DNA from: Kribbella turkmenica
GTDB lineage: Bacteria > Actinomycetota > Actinomycetes > Propionibacteriales > Kribbellaceae
Length of the DNA: 64,000 bases
NCBI RefSeq assembly: GCF_004348725.1
Contig: NZ_SMKR01000002.1
Span: forward strand, 46,057 to 110,056
Direction: 5' to 3'
Under the pieces are notes generated by a model that was not told the origin of the DNA, searched no databases, and worked only from the letters and a program-made list of their open reading frames with translations. Below are positions 1 through 8,513 of this stretch, piece by piece; position 1 is the first letter of the stretch, and every line of letters starts with the position of its first letter. The translations under genes and the position numbers were made by a program.

Positions 1-895
1 GCAGCGCGGCCCCGATCGTGTCGGACCCGGAGCTGGACCCACCGAGCGGGCTGCTGGAGTTCCGGCCCACGCTGATCCCACCGGACACCCGGACGACGGC
101 CACCAACGGCTTCTGGGGCCACGGCAGCTGCTTGCGCAGGTCGTGCACCGTCCGCGGTCCGCGGCGGATGTACCGCTCGGCCAGCAGACGGGTGATCTCA
201 CCGAGTCCCTTCCGCAGTTCGTCGTACACGTCGGAGCGGTAGCCGATCCGGTCCACCAGCCCGGCTTCGAGCCCGGCCCGCGCGGGCAGGGGCGCGCTGT
301 TCACGAGCTCGCGCACGCGGGCGGTGTCGAGCCGCCGCCGGACCGCGATGCCCTCGACGATCTGCTCGAACGCCGATTCCGCCAGCCGCGACGCCATCTC
401 GCGGGCCGGCTCGGTCATCTCCTTCTCGGTGAAGGTGTCGGCGGCGGTCTTGTACTCGCGGCGCTTGCCGAACTGCGGGATCACGCCGGCCTTGTCCAGG
501 GCGGCGCGGACGAATACCGCCTGCACGGAGATACCGGTGATCGCGAGGTCGCCGGACGGCTGCACCCAGATCTCGTCGAACGCGGTCGCCAGGTAGTACG
601 GCACGGTGCCGTGACCGGTCTCGCCGAACGACTCGGTCCACGCGACCGCGGCCTTGCCCGACGTCCGGAAGTCCGCGACCGCCTCGCGCAGGTCCTGCAC
701 CTGGGCGAGCGACAGCCGTTGCCCGCCGAGATGGGCGACCAGGCCGACGACCGAGTCGTCGCGGGCGCCCTTGCGGAGAGCCGCCACCAGCTCCCGCAGG
801 GTCGGCAGGTGCCGCGAACGGAACGCGGCGACCGGCGAGGCGGGCGGCGTCTCGAGGACGCCCCGGGTCAGATCGAGCTCGAGCAGAATCCCCAT
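1..895 (-). CDS. sppA: signal peptide peptidase SppA, 67K type (3' end outside window)
   Basis: Membrane-associated serine protease that degrades cleaved signal peptides. 298 codons are visible and the gene runs off the left edge. The segment corresponds to the N-terminal domain plus the start of the C-terminal domain of the two-domain (67K) family. The general-base lysine of the Ser/Lys dyad is visible as K149 in the motif REYKTAADTF. The catalytic serine would lie in the missing part. The start is ATG at 895: a -10-like TAGGGT lies 6 nt upstream with no Shine-Dalgarno, which suggests a leaderless mRNA. No signal peptide or membrane anchor is obvious at the visible N-terminus, as in other actinobacterial members. 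Family is clear; the C-terminal half cannot be checked. Confidence 0.87.
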   Translation of the reverse strand, partial: MGILLELDLTRGVLETPPASPVAAFRSRHLPTLRELVAALRKGARDDSVVGLVAHLGGQRLSLAQVQDLREAVADFRTSGKAAVAWTESFGETGHGTVPYYLATAFDEIWVQPSGDLAITGISVQAVFVRAALDKAGVIPQFGKRREYKTAADTFTEKEMTEPAREMASRLAESAFEQIVEGIAVRRRLDTARVRELVNSAPLPARAGLEAGLVDRIGYRSDVYDELRKGLGEITRLLAERYIRRGPRTVHDLRKQLPWPQKPLVAVVRVSGGISVGRNSSSPLGGSSSGSDTIGAAL

Positions 896-901
896 GGTCC
901 G

Positions 902-907
902 ACCCTA
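902..907 (-). promoter_or_regulatory. -10 element of sppA (leaderless)
   Basis: TAGGGT on the minus strand, 6 nt before the sppA ATG, with no Shine-Dalgarno between. It fits the TANNNT-N6-8-start pattern repeated across this window. Confidence 0.5.
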
Positions 908-986
908 GACCCGTGCACAAAGCACGCTCGGCGGACGGTGGGCGAGGGGCTCTGCGGCCAGGTGGACCGGCCTGCGGAGGCCGAGC

Positions 987-1319
987 TCAGGGAGCGTCGA
1001 GGAGCCCGCGGGCGGCGGTCTCGTCCCGCGGCCAGACGTACACCGTCCAGCCGTCCTTGGTCCGGGCCGCGGTCGCCGTAATGCCGAAGTCCTTCAGCAT
1101 CGAAACCTTCACCCGGGCCTCGTTGTACGTGCGCACCGTCCGGACGTCGATCAGCAGCCCGAACGAGTCCCGCTCCGCCGGGCGCTGGTCGACACGCCGG
1201 ACCAGCGAGCCGCCCTTCGCCTTCGAGAAGGCCCAGCGGCACAGCAGTACCATCAGCCCGGCCAGGGCGATGGCGACGAGAGGGAACACGAAGTACTGCT
1301 CGGCGAACACGGACACCAT
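987..1319 (-). CDS. small single-pass membrane protein, unknown function
   Basis: 110 residues. Residues about 8-28 form one hydrophobic membrane segment (FVFPLVAIALAGLMVLLCRW), followed by a basic stretch and a soluble C-terminal domain of about 70 residues. The domain contains the repeating pattern LLIDVRTVRTYNEARVKVSM, then KDGWTVYVWPRDE near the end. I do not recognise a named family. The ATG at 1319 was chosen over upstream in-frame starts because the extra N-terminal residues would be arginine/proline-rich and overlap the divergent promoter region. It is divergent from the STAS gene (1451) and follows sppA on the same strand. Possibly an accessory membrane protein of unknown role. Confidence 0.6.
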   Translation of the reverse strand: MVSVFAEQYFVFPLVAIALAGLMVLLCRWAFSKAKGGSLVRRVDQRPAERDSFGLLIDVRTVRTYNEARVKVSMLKDFGITATAARTKDGWTVYVWPRDETAARGLLDAP

Positions 1320-1450
1320 TGTCGCGCGAAAGAAAAGGTCGTGAGGTCTTGGCAACCTTTCGTGGTCCCGGGGAGTCTTTACGATCACAAGCAGCACGCT
1401 GCAGTGCGGCCGATGACTCGGGGGCCGCCGGGAGAGCGGAGGGCACGGAC

Positions 1451-1795
1451 ATGCTCGCACCGACCCACGACCAAACAGCAACGAACATCACGACGCCGAA
1501 CAACGTCGTTCATCTGACCGGAATCCTGGACGTCCGCTCCGTCGGCGACGTCCGGCAGACCCTGAACACCGTGATCGACTCCTCGGTCGGCGACGTGATC
1601 GTGGACCTCGAGCAGGTCGACGCGGTCGACGCCACCGGCCTCGGCCTGCTGGTCGCGACCCACCGCCGGACCCAGCTCCTGGGCCGGCAACTCGTCCTCC
1701 GGCACCCGGTGCCGTCGGTGGTCCGCATCCTCGCCGTCACCCGCCTGCACCGGATCCTCCGGGTCGAGCGGGCCCCGCTGGCGATCATCGCCTGA
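1451..1795 (+). CDS. STAS-domain anti-sigma factor antagonist
   Basis: 114-residue single STAS domain, the size of SpoIIAA/RsbV-type anti-anti-sigma factors, which bind an anti-sigma kinase and release a sigma factor. The loop carrying the regulatory phosphorylation site reads DATGLGLLV. The usual phosphoserine (DSSG type) is replaced by threonine, which could still be phosphorylated. The start is the ATG at 1451, preceded by GGAGGG 8 nt upstream. A longer in-frame N-terminus exists but is arginine-rich and lacks STAS character. A kinase-like candidate partner (HATPase protein at 49284-50186) is in the window but 48 kb away, so pairing is speculation. Confidence 0.82.
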   Translation: MLAPTHDQTATNITTPNNVVHLTGILDVRSVGDVRQTLNTVIDSSVGDVIVDLEQVDAVDATGLGLLVATHRRTQLLGRQLVLRHPVPSVVRILAVTRLHRILRVERAPLAIIA

Positions 1796-1855
1796 TGTGA
1801 TCCAGACCCCTGGTGACACCGGTCACGAGGTGAGGACTCGTGCTGAAAGACGGCC

Positions 1856-1861
1856 TAGGGT
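1856..1861 (+). promoter_or_regulatory. -10 element of meaA (leaderless)
   Basis: TAGGGT ends 7 nt before the ATG at 1869, and there is no ribosome-binding site in between. The sequence supports transcription starting at or next to the start codon. Confidence 0.5.
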
Positions 1862-1868
1862 CGCGTCC

Positions 1869-3848
1869 ATGGCGACCACGAAGGATCGACCGTGGGTGAT
1901 GCGGACGTACGCGGGCCACTCGTCCGCGGCCGAGTCCAACGCGCTGTTCCGGCGGAACCTGGCCAAGGGCCAGACCGGTCTGTCGGTCGCGTTCGACCTG
2001 CCGACGCAGACCGGGTACGACGCCGACCACCCACTGGCCAAGGGTGAGGTCGGGAAGGTCGGCGTACCGGTCGCGCACCTCGGCGACGTGCGAGCCCTGT
2101 TCGACCGGATCCCGCTCGCGCAGATGAACACCTCGATGACGATCAACGCCACCGCGATGTGGCTCCTGGCGCTCTACCAGGTGGCCGCGCAGGAACAGGG
2201 CGCGCTGCCGTCCGAGCTCACCGGGACGACGCAGAACGACATCGTCAAGGAGTACCTGTCGCGGGGCACGTACGCGTTCCCGCCGGACGCGTCGCTGCGG
2301 CTGACCACGGACGTCATCGCCTACACCGTCGCGCAGATGCCGAAGTGGAACCCGATCAACATCTGCAGCTACCACCTGCAGGAGGCCGGGGCGACTCCCG
2401 TCCAGGAACTCGCGTTCGCGCTGTCCACGGCGACCGCCGTACTCGACCGGGTCCGCGACGGCGGGCAGGTGCCGGTGGAGCGCTTCGGCGACGTCGTGCA
2501 GCGGATCTCGTTCTTCGTGAACGCCGGGGTGCGGTTCATCGAGGAGACCTGCAAGATGCGCGCGTTCGTGCGCCTGTGGGACGACCTCACCCTCAACCGG
2601 TACGGCGTGACCGACGCGAAGGCTCGCCGGCTGCGGTACGGCGTCCAGGTCAACTCCCTGGGACTCACCGAGGCGCAGCCGGAGAACAACGTGCAGCGGA
2701 TCGTCCTCGAGATGCTCGGCGTCACGCTGTCGAAGAACGCCCGCGCGCGGGCCGTGCAGCTGCCGGCCTGGAACGAAGCCCTCGGCCTGCCGCGCCCCTG
2801 GGACCAGCAGTGGTCGCTGCGCATGCAGCAGGTGCTCGCCTACGAGTCCGACCTGCTCGAGTACGACGACATCTTCGACGGCTCGCACGTCATCGAGGCG
2901 AAGGTCGACGAGCTGGTGGCGGGTGCGCGCGAGGAGATCGACCGCGTGCAGGCGATGGGCGGTGCGGTGGCGGCCGTCGAGAGCGGCTACCTGAAGCAGG
3001 CGCTGGTCGCGTCGCACGCCGGACGCCGGCAGCGGATCGAATCCGGCGAGCAGGTCGTCGTCGGGGTGAACAGGTTCGAGAACACCGAGCCGTCGCCGCT
3101 GACCGCGGACCTCGGCACCGCGATCCAGACGGTCGACCCGGCCGCCGAGAGCGCCGCGCTCGAATCGCTGCGGACGTGGCGTGCCGAGCGGGACGGCAGG
3201 GCGGTCGAGACCGCGCTCGCCAAGCTGCGCGAGGTCGCGAAAGGCAGCGGCAACCTGATGCCGGTCACCCTCGAGTGCGCCCGTGCGGGCGTGACGACAG
3301 GGGAGTGGGCCGGCGTCCTGCGGGAGATGTTCGGCGAGTACCGCGCGCCGACCGGGGTGTCCGGATCCGTCGGCGTCTCCGGCGGCGGTGAAGCGATCGC
3401 CGCCGTACGGTCCAAGGTCGCCGCCACGTCCGAGGAGCTGGGCGGGCGGCTGCGCTTCCTCGTCGGCAAGCCCGGCCTCGACGGACACTCGAACGGCGCC
3501 GAGCAGGTCGCCGTCCGCGCCCGCGACGTCGGCTTCGAGGTGATCTACCAGGGCATCCGGCTCACCCCCGACCAGATCGTCGCCGCCGCCGTCGCCGAGG
3601 ACGTCCACTGCGTCGGCCTCTCGATCCTGTCCGGCTCCCACATGGAACTCGTCCCCCAGGTCGTGGCCGGCCTCCGCGAAGCCGGCCTGGAAGACGTCCC
3701 CGTCGTCGTCGGCGGCATCGTCCCCGACGCCGACGCCCGAACCCTCCGCACCGCCGGCGTAGCCGCCGTCTACACCCCCAAGGACTACGACCTCACCGGC
3801 ATGATGTCCGACGTAGTGAACGTCATCCGCCGAGCCAACAAACTGTAG
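1869..3848 (+). CDS. meaA: coenzyme B12-dependent ethylmalonyl-CoA mutase (MeaA/Ecm)
   Basis: Converts (2R)-ethylmalonyl-CoA to methylsuccinyl-CoA in the ethylmalonyl-CoA pathway. 659 residues in one chain: N-terminal TIM-barrel mutase domain (to about residue 500), then a B12-binding domain. The axial cobalt ligand motif DGHSNG is at 538-543 (His540), followed by GLSILSGSH. The N-terminus (DRPWVMRTYAGHS) and the single-chain architecture match actinobacterial MeaA and not the alpha/beta methylmalonyl-CoA mutase. The ATG at 1869 is chosen for the family-like N-terminus and the -10 element 7 nt upstream. An earlier in-frame GTG (1797) would add a non-conserved tail. The partner enzymes Ccr (47816), epimerase (50273) and MeaB (53389) are elsewhere in the window, so the gene is not in an operon with them. 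Confidence 0.9.
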   Translation: MATTKDRPWVMRTYAGHSSAAESNALFRRNLAKGQTGLSVAFDLPTQTGYDADHPLAKGEVGKVGVPVAHLGDVRALFDRIPLAQMNTSMTINATAMWLLALYQVAAQEQGALPSELTGTTQNDIVKEYLSRGTYAFPPDASLRLTTDVIAYTVAQMPKWNPINICSYHLQEAGATPVQELAFALSTATAVLDRVRDGGQVPVERFGDVVQRISFFVNAGVRFIEETCKMRAFVRLWDDLTLNRYGVTDAKARRLRYGVQVNSLGLTEAQPENNVQRIVLEMLGVTLSKNARARAVQLPAWNEALGLPRPWDQQWSLRMQQVLAYESDLLEYDDIFDGSHVIEAKVDELVAGAREEIDRVQAMGGAVAAVESGYLKQALVASHAGRRQRIESGEQVVVGVNRFENTEPSPLTADLGTAIQTVDPAAESAALESLRTWRAERDGRAVETALAKLREVAKGSGNLMPVTLECARAGVTTGEWAGVLREMFGEYRAPTGVSGSVGVSGGGEAIAAVRSKVAATSEELGGRLRFLVGKPGLDGHSNGAEQVAVRARDVGFEVIYQGIRLTPDQIVAAAVAEDVHCVGLSILSGSHMELVPQVVAGLREAGLEDVPVVVGGIVPDADARTLRTAGVAAVYTPKDYDLTGMMSDVVNVIRRANKL

Positions 3849-3912
3849 GTCTGCACGACAACGGGATCCTGTGCTCGGGTTCGACTGTGCGTGTGGGTGG
3901 TAGAAGGGACGC

Positions 3913-4743
3913 ATGGCTGCTGACAACGCTCAGGTGACTCGAGAGCTCTTCAACGGTGCGCAGATCCCGGTGATGGGGCTGGGGGTCTGGCAGGTGCCGG
4001 AGGGGCGGCAGTGTGAGCAGGCGGTGACCTGGGCACTCGAAGCCGGGTATCGGTTGATCGACACGGCCCAGGCGTACGGGAACGAGGCGAGTGTCGGGCG
4101 GGCGATCCGGAGCAGCGGCATCCCGCGGGAGGACATCTTCCTCACCACGAAGTTCTACCCGGGACGCCGGGACCCGCTCGCCGAGGCGGAGAAGAGCCTG
4201 CGGCGACTCGACACCGAGTATGTCGACCTGTACCTGATCCACTGGCCGCAGGGTGGGCCGACCTGGGCCTGGTCCGGCATGGAGAAGGCGTGCGAGGCCG
4301 GCCTGGCGAAGGCGATCGGCATCTCGAACTTCGGCGCGGACGAGCTCCAGGAACTGCTGGAGGTGAGCCAGATCCCGCCCGCGGTCAACCAGGTCCTGTT
4401 CAGTCCGTTCGAGTACCGCCGCGCTCTGGTCGAAGCCGGAGACCAGGCGGGCGTGGTCACCCAGGCCTACAGCCCGCTGGGAACCGGGCGGCACCTCGAC
4501 GACCCGGTCGTCGGCCGCATTGCCGAGGCCGTCGGCCGCACGCCTGCGCAGGTCCTCATCCGCTGGGCGGTCCAGAAGGGCCTGTCGGTCATCCCCAAGT
4601 CCACCCACCGCGAACGCATCGAGGCCAACTTCGCCGTCTTCGACTTCGAGCTCGACGACGACGCTGTCGCCGCGCTCGACTCCCTCGACACCACCCACCG
4701 GACCGCCGACGCCTTGGGCCGCGGCGAGAAGTGGTGGTCCTGA
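3913..4743 (+). CDS. aldo/keto reductase (2,5-diketogluconate reductase-like)
   Basis: 276-residue NAD(P)H-dependent (beta/alpha)8 reductase. The catalytic tetrad is present: Asp and Tyr in DTAQAYGNE, Lys in TTKFYPG and His in LIHWP. The C-terminal cofactor segment VIPKSTHRERIEANF is typical of the AKR5-like group. AGAAGGGA about 5 nt before the ATG serves as ribosome-binding site. It stands alone, 64 bp downstream of meaA on the same strand. Read-through from meaA is possible but there is no functional link. Substrate is not predictable from sequence. Confidence 0.88.
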   Translation: MAADNAQVTRELFNGAQIPVMGLGVWQVPEGRQCEQAVTWALEAGYRLIDTAQAYGNEASVGRAIRSSGIPREDIFLTTKFYPGRRDPLAEAEKSLRRLDTEYVDLYLIHWPQGGPTWAWSGMEKACEAGLAKAIGISNFGADELQELLEVSQIPPAVNQVLFSPFEYRRALVEAGDQAGVVTQAYSPLGTGRHLDDPVVGRIAEAVGRTPAQVLIRWAVQKGLSVIPKSTHRERIEANFAVFDFELDDDAVAALDSLDTTHRTADALGRGEKWWS

Positions 4744-4797
4744 CGGGCGCCGGCGATCAGCTGCCGGACGAGGGCGTGGGCTCGAACCCGGTACCCG

Positions 4798-5298
4798 TCA
4801 GCCCGCGGACTTCTCCCGGAGGAGGTCTTCGACGGCCTTCGGGATGGTGGTTTCGAAGTCGAGGAGTTTGACCCAGGTGGGGGTGACGGTGATGACGACC
4901 ATCTCGGCGTAGAGGGACTTCACGCCGGCTTCCCAGCCGGGGTACTGCTCGTCGGTCATCACCTTGTGGCCGGCGTGCAGGTAGCCCTCAGGAACGCCCT
5001 GGACGAGCTCCACCTCGGCGGCGCCGCGGATGAGCAGCACCTTGGGCGGGAAGGCGCCGGTGTCGATGGTGAGGGCGACGCGCGGGTTCTTGCGGAGGGC
5101 GGCGACCTTGGCGGACTTCGACGTCGTCGCCATCACGATCTGCGAGCCTTCGGTCCAGAAACCGATCGGGATGGCGCGCGGGTCGCCGTCGACCGCGGTG
5201 TACGCCAAGCGTGCGGGCTCGTTGCCGTTGAGCAGCGCCTGGGCGTACGGCTTGGCCAGGATCGCGGCGATCTCGTCCGGCGTCATGGTTGCGGTCAT
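4798..5298 (-). CDS. pyridoxamine 5'-phosphate oxidase-fold (FMN/F420-binding) protein
   Basis: 166 residues of the split-barrel PNPOx-like fold. Visible features are the substrate/flavin-side strands (ARLAYTAVDGDPRAIPIGF), the TTSKSAKVAALRKNPRVAL segment typical of F420- or FMN-binding actinobacterial members, and TWVKLLDFETT at the C-terminal part. Start ATG 5298 is supported by GGAAAGGA 8 nt upstream. Possibly a general deazaflavin- or flavin-dependent reductase, but substrate is unknown. It is divergent from the gene at 5385 with 86 bp between. Confidence 0.72.
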   Translation of the reverse strand: MTATMTPDEIAAILAKPYAQALLNGNEPARLAYTAVDGDPRAIPIGFWTEGSQIVMATTSKSAKVAALRKNPRVALTIDTGAFPPKVLLIRGAAEVELVQGVPEGYLHAGHKVMTDEQYPGWEAGVKSLYAEMVVITVTPTWVKLLDFETTIPKAVEDLLREKSAG

Positions 5299-5370
5299 GG
5301 TGCGGATCCTTTCCATCGGGAGGTCGTTCTCACCCGGGGGACGAAGCCGACGCACGGTCCTCGACATCGA

Positions 5371-5376
5371 TAGGTT
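5371..5376 (+). promoter_or_regulatory. -10 element for the gene at 5385 (leaderless)
   Basis: TAGGTT, 8 nt before the GTG start and no Shine-Dalgarno. It supports GTG 5385 as the true start. Confidence 0.45.
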
Positions 5377-5384
5377 GACCGATC

Positions 5385-7271
5385 GTGGAGATTTTCGGAT
5401 TCGGTGCCGGGACGGTTCAGGTCGGTGACGACGGGGCGGTCGAGCGGGTGGTGCACCCGGACGGCCGGCAGGTGCTGCTCGAGGACGACGGCGGGGTGCA
5501 CGACACGCTGCACGCCTGGGGCAAGGGTTTCATGGTCACCGACAGGGGCAGTCACCGGTTCGACCACCCCCCGTCGGTGCGGTGGCGGCAGACCGGGATC
5601 GACCTTCTGTACCAACCGGGCGAGCTCGAGCTGCGCGTCGGCCGCCGGTTCGGTGCGCAGTGGACGGAGACGTACGAGGTCCGCAACCCGACCGCCGAGC
5701 CGGTCGAGATCGGGTCGCTTGCAATCAGCACGCCGTACCGCGACATCTACCGTTCGAGCCGGGAGAGTCTGACCGGGGCGGTCCACGCGCACGTGTGGAC
5801 GGGCGGTGCGGACGCGTGGGTCTGGGCGGTCCCGATGGACGGCAGTGGACCCGGGCTCGGCCTGCAGCTCAAGGAGGGCGAGCTGTGGGCGTACTCGGTC
5901 GAGTCGCGCGAGGCCGGCACCGGCAGCAACATCCGCGGCCACCTCTACCTGCACGTCACCGATCACGCCCGCGCTCCGCACGCGATGGGCGGCCAAGCCC
6001 CGATCACACTCGCCCCGGGAGCGTCGTACCGCTGGACCTGGCAGCTCTCCTGGTACGCCGACCTGCCCGCCTTCCACGCGGACCGGCGACCCCTGATCGA
6101 CGCGGACCGGCTGGCGGCCCGAACCGGGCAGACGATCCAGCTGACCGGCGCAGGACCGACCGAGGTCACCAGTGACGAGCCGGGCGTGGTGCATGTCGAC
6201 GCGACGGACGGCCACCGGACCGCGCGGATCGCTGTCCTGTTCCACGAACCACTCGAGGAGATCGTCGGACGACGGGTCCGGTTCATCCTCGACAAGCAGC
6301 GCCGGCCGGAGCTGGCGGACAGCCGCAGGTTCGCGTTCGTGCCGTACGACAACGACAGCGGGCTCACCGTGCTGTCCGGCGCGTGGGGCGACTGGTCGGA
6401 CGCGCGCGAACGGATCGGGATGGCGATCCTGCTGCAAGAGGTGCGCGATCGCGGGTGGGGCGATCGCGCGGAGCTGGACGAGGCGCTCGCCGGGTACGAA
6501 CGGTTCGTCCGCGAGCACCTGGTCGACGCGGACGGCACGGTGCAGGACGACAGCATCCACCAGGGCCGGGTGCGGCTCTACAACTTCCCGTGGTTCGCCC
6601 GGTTCCTGCTCGGCCAGGGCGATCGGGCTGCCGCGACCCGCATCCTCGAGCGGTACTACGAGCTCGGCGGCGCGCACTTCCTCGCCTTCGACCTCGGCCC
6701 GCTGCTGAGTGAACTCGGGCTGCGCGACCGGCTCGTCGAGCACGCGCGCACGTTCCTCGAGTACGGCGACGAACTGCCGCCGCACGAGGTGAACTACGAG
6801 CAGTCGATGGTCGCGCCGCTGCTCGAGCTCCTGGTCGCGGCGTACCGGATCGCGCCCGACCAGATCGACGGCGGCGAGCTGAACCGCCGGCTGGGCTGGC
6901 TGACCGCGTTCGCCGCCGACCAGCCCGACGTCCGGCTGCGGCACGTGCCGATCCGGCACTGGGACGGGTACTGGTTCGGCCGGCTGCGGCTGTGGGGCGA
7001 CGTCTTCCCGCACTACTGGTCCGCGCTGAGCGCGGTCGTGTACGCCGCCTGGCCGCGCGAGCTGGTCGATCCGGCGGCCGCGTCCTGGCTGGATGCGGCC
7101 ACCGACGCGATCCTGCGTGCGAACCTGGTCAACTTCGCGACCGACGGTACGGCGACCTGCGCGTTCGTCTACCCGAGCTGCGTCAACGGCCAGCCGGCGT
7201 ACGTCGCCGACCCGCTGGCCAACGACCAGGACTGGGCCCTCGTCTACGCGCTCAGGCTGGGTCTCGACTGA
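5385..7271 (+). CDS. uncharacterised glycosidase-like protein (beta-sandwich plus alpha/alpha-barrel type)
   Basis: 628 residues, no signal peptide, probably cytosolic. The first ~280 residues are beta-rich with many Trp/Tyr and Gly (for example WTWQLSWYADL). The rest is helical with paired helices of the kind seen in six-hairpin glycosidases and polysaccharide lyases. Conserved-looking aromatic/acidic clusters are NFPWFARFLLGQGD, HEVNYEQSM, WDGYWFGRLRLWGDVFPHYW and DPLANDQDW. I cannot assign a family or catalytic residues with certainty. The GTG start is favoured by the -10 element 8 nt upstream. The 3' end overlaps the convergent gene at 7252 by 20 bp. Likely a carbohydrate-active enzyme acting on an imported oligosaccharide (inference). 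Confidence 0.5.
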   Translation: MEIFGFGAGTVQVGDDGAVERVVHPDGRQVLLEDDGGVHDTLHAWGKGFMVTDRGSHRFDHPPSVRWRQTGIDLLYQPGELELRVGRRFGAQWTETYEVRNPTAEPVEIGSLAISTPYRDIYRSSRESLTGAVHAHVWTGGADAWVWAVPMDGSGPGLGLQLKEGELWAYSVESREAGTGSNIRGHLYLHVTDHARAPHAMGGQAPITLAPGASYRWTWQLSWYADLPAFHADRRPLIDADRLAARTGQTIQLTGAGPTEVTSDEPGVVHVDATDGHRTARIAVLFHEPLEEIVGRRVRFILDKQRRPELADSRRFAFVPYDNDSGLTVLSGAWGDWSDARERIGMAILLQEVRDRGWGDRAELDEALAGYERFVREHLVDADGTVQDDSIHQGRVRLYNFPWFARFLLGQGDRAAATRILERYYELGGAHFLAFDLGPLLSELGLRDRLVEHARTFLEYGDELPPHEVNYEQSMVAPLLELLVAAYRIAPDQIDGGELNRRLGWLTAFAADQPDVRLRHVPIRHWDGYWFGRLRLWGDVFPHYWSALSAVVYAAWPRELVDPAAASWLDAATDAILRANLVNFATDGTATCAFVYPSCVNGQPAYVADPLANDQDWALVYALRLGLD

Positions 7272-7971
7272 GCCGGGGCAGGAGGTCGCGGAGCACGCCC
7301 ATCAGGTACTTGTGCACGCTCGTCCCGTACGAGATCCGGATCGCCCCGGCCGCGACCAGCTCCGCCGCCGTCGGGCCGTCCGGTGCGGCGTGCGCGTTGA
7401 TCGGCCCGCCGATCCCGGCGACGAGCTCCGGGAGGACGTCGGTCGGCGCGAAGATCGGGTAGACGCAGTCCGCGCCGGCCCGGCGGTAGAGGCGCCCCCG
7501 CTCGATGGCGTCGGCAGTGCGCTTGCGGGACAGGAAGGTGTCCACGCGCGCGTTGACGACCAGGTCCGCCCCCGCGGTGGCGCGGACCTCGGCCAGGTAG
7601 TCCGCCTGGCGCGCCGGGTCGACAAGCACGTCGCCGACCGAGTCCTCCAGGTTGCAGCCGACCGCCCCGGTCTCGAGCAGCCGCTGGGCGAACTCCTTCG
7701 GCGGCAGACCGTAGCCGGCCTCCAGGTCGGCGGTCACCGGTACGTCGACCGCCCGGGCGATCCGCGCGACGGCGGTGAACATCTCCGCCGCCGGGGTCGC
7801 CTGACCGTCGTCGTACCCGAGCACGCGGGCGACCGCGCCGCTGCTGGTCGCCACCGCGGGGAATCCGGCCTCGGCCACGATCCGCGCGCTGACCGGATCC
7901 CAGGCGTTCGGCAGGATGAGCGGCGTGCCGCCGTGGTGCAGCGCGCGGAACAGTTCGGCGTTCGATGCCAT
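7252..7971 (-). CDS. isocitrate lyase/PEP mutase superfamily protein
   Basis: 239 residues, a short (beta/alpha)8 member of the PEP mutase/isocitrate lyase superfamily. Motifs seen are ADLEAGYG (metal/substrate loop), GCNLED and VNARVDTFL. The long KKCGH-type lid of true isocitrate lyase is missing, so glyoxylate-cycle activity is unlikely. Related proteins include oxaloacetate decarboxylase-like and 2-methylisocitrate lyase-like enzymes. Start ATG 7971 lies 4 nt after the stop of the AhpD-like gene (7976), so the two probably form an operon. Annotated homologues are usually just called 'isocitrate lyase/phosphoenolpyruvate mutase family'. Confidence 0.78.
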   Translation of the reverse strand: MASNAELFRALHHGGTPLILPNAWDPVSARIVAEAGFPAVATSSGAVARVLGYDDGQATPAAEMFTAVARIARAVDVPVTADLEAGYGLPPKEFAQRLLETGAVGCNLEDSVGDVLVDPARQADYLAEVRATAGADLVVNARVDTFLSRKRTADAIERGRLYRRAGADCVYPIFAPTDVLPELVAGIGGPINAHAAPDGPTAAELVAAGAIRISYGTSVHKYLMGVLRDLLPRLSRDPA

Positions 7972-7975
7972 CGGG

Positions 7976-8437
7976 TCAGCTCGGCTTGTAGTGGCCGGGC
8001 TCCATCCGCCCGGTGACACCGATCCGGGTCCAGGCGTTGATCGTGACGATGAGCGCGATCAGCTGGGCCAGGTCCTTGTCGTCGAACGCCTTGGCGGCGA
8101 GGTCGTACACGTCGTCCGGCACGTGGTCGACGCTGATCAGCGTGATCGCGTCGGTCAGCTCGAGCGCGGCCTGCTCCTGCTGGGAGTAGAACGTGCGCGA
8201 CTCGCGCCAGACCGGGAGCAGGGCGATCCGCTGCTGGTTGTCACCGAGGTGCAGCAGGTCGAGGGAGTGCATGTCGGTGCAGTAGGAGCAGCCGTTCAGC
8301 TGGGAGGCGCGGATCCGGACCAGGTGGGCCAGCGCCGGGTCGAGGCCGGTGGCCGAGACCGCGTCCAGCTCGATCATCGCCTGGTAGAAGCCGGGTACGA
8401 GGTTGGCGAGTTTGACCCGCCGCGTCGAAGTGCTCAT
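7976..8437 (-). CDS. carboxymuconolactone decarboxylase/AhpD-like protein
   Basis: 153 residues, all-helical AhpD-like fold. The redox motif NGCSYCTDMH (CxxC plus His) is intact, which argues for an alkylhydroperoxidase-type thiol function and not a muconolactone decarboxylase. ATG 8437 is used; a longer in-frame N-terminus would run through a non-conserved segment. First gene of a probable two-gene operon with the PEP mutase-like gene. Confidence 0.82.
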   Translation of the reverse strand: MSTSTRRVKLANLVPGFYQAMIELDAVSATGLDPALAHLVRIRASQLNGCSYCTDMHSLDLLHLGDNQQRIALLPVWRESRTFYSQQEQAALELTDAITLISVDHVPDDVYDLAAKAFDDKDLAQLIALIVTINAWTRIGVTGRMEPGHYKPS

Positions 8438-8513
8438 GGCACCACCGTAGGTCCCGAACGGCCCGGGCCCCTGGTCCATTTCCGCAGTGAATCCAGGGGC
8501 CATTCCCGTCGGC

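Noticed and set aside
1869..3848. Methylmalonyl-CoA mutase
   Set aside because: Single chain with MeaA-type N-terminus (DRPWVMRTYAGHS) and no partner subunit; Ccr and epimerase in the window support ethylmalonyl-CoA mutase.
1785..3926. 713-codon open frame antisense to meaA
   Set aside because: Codon positions mirror the G/C periodicity of meaA. The product is a His/Asp/Val/Arg-rich shadow with no domain. meaA is convincing on the other strand.
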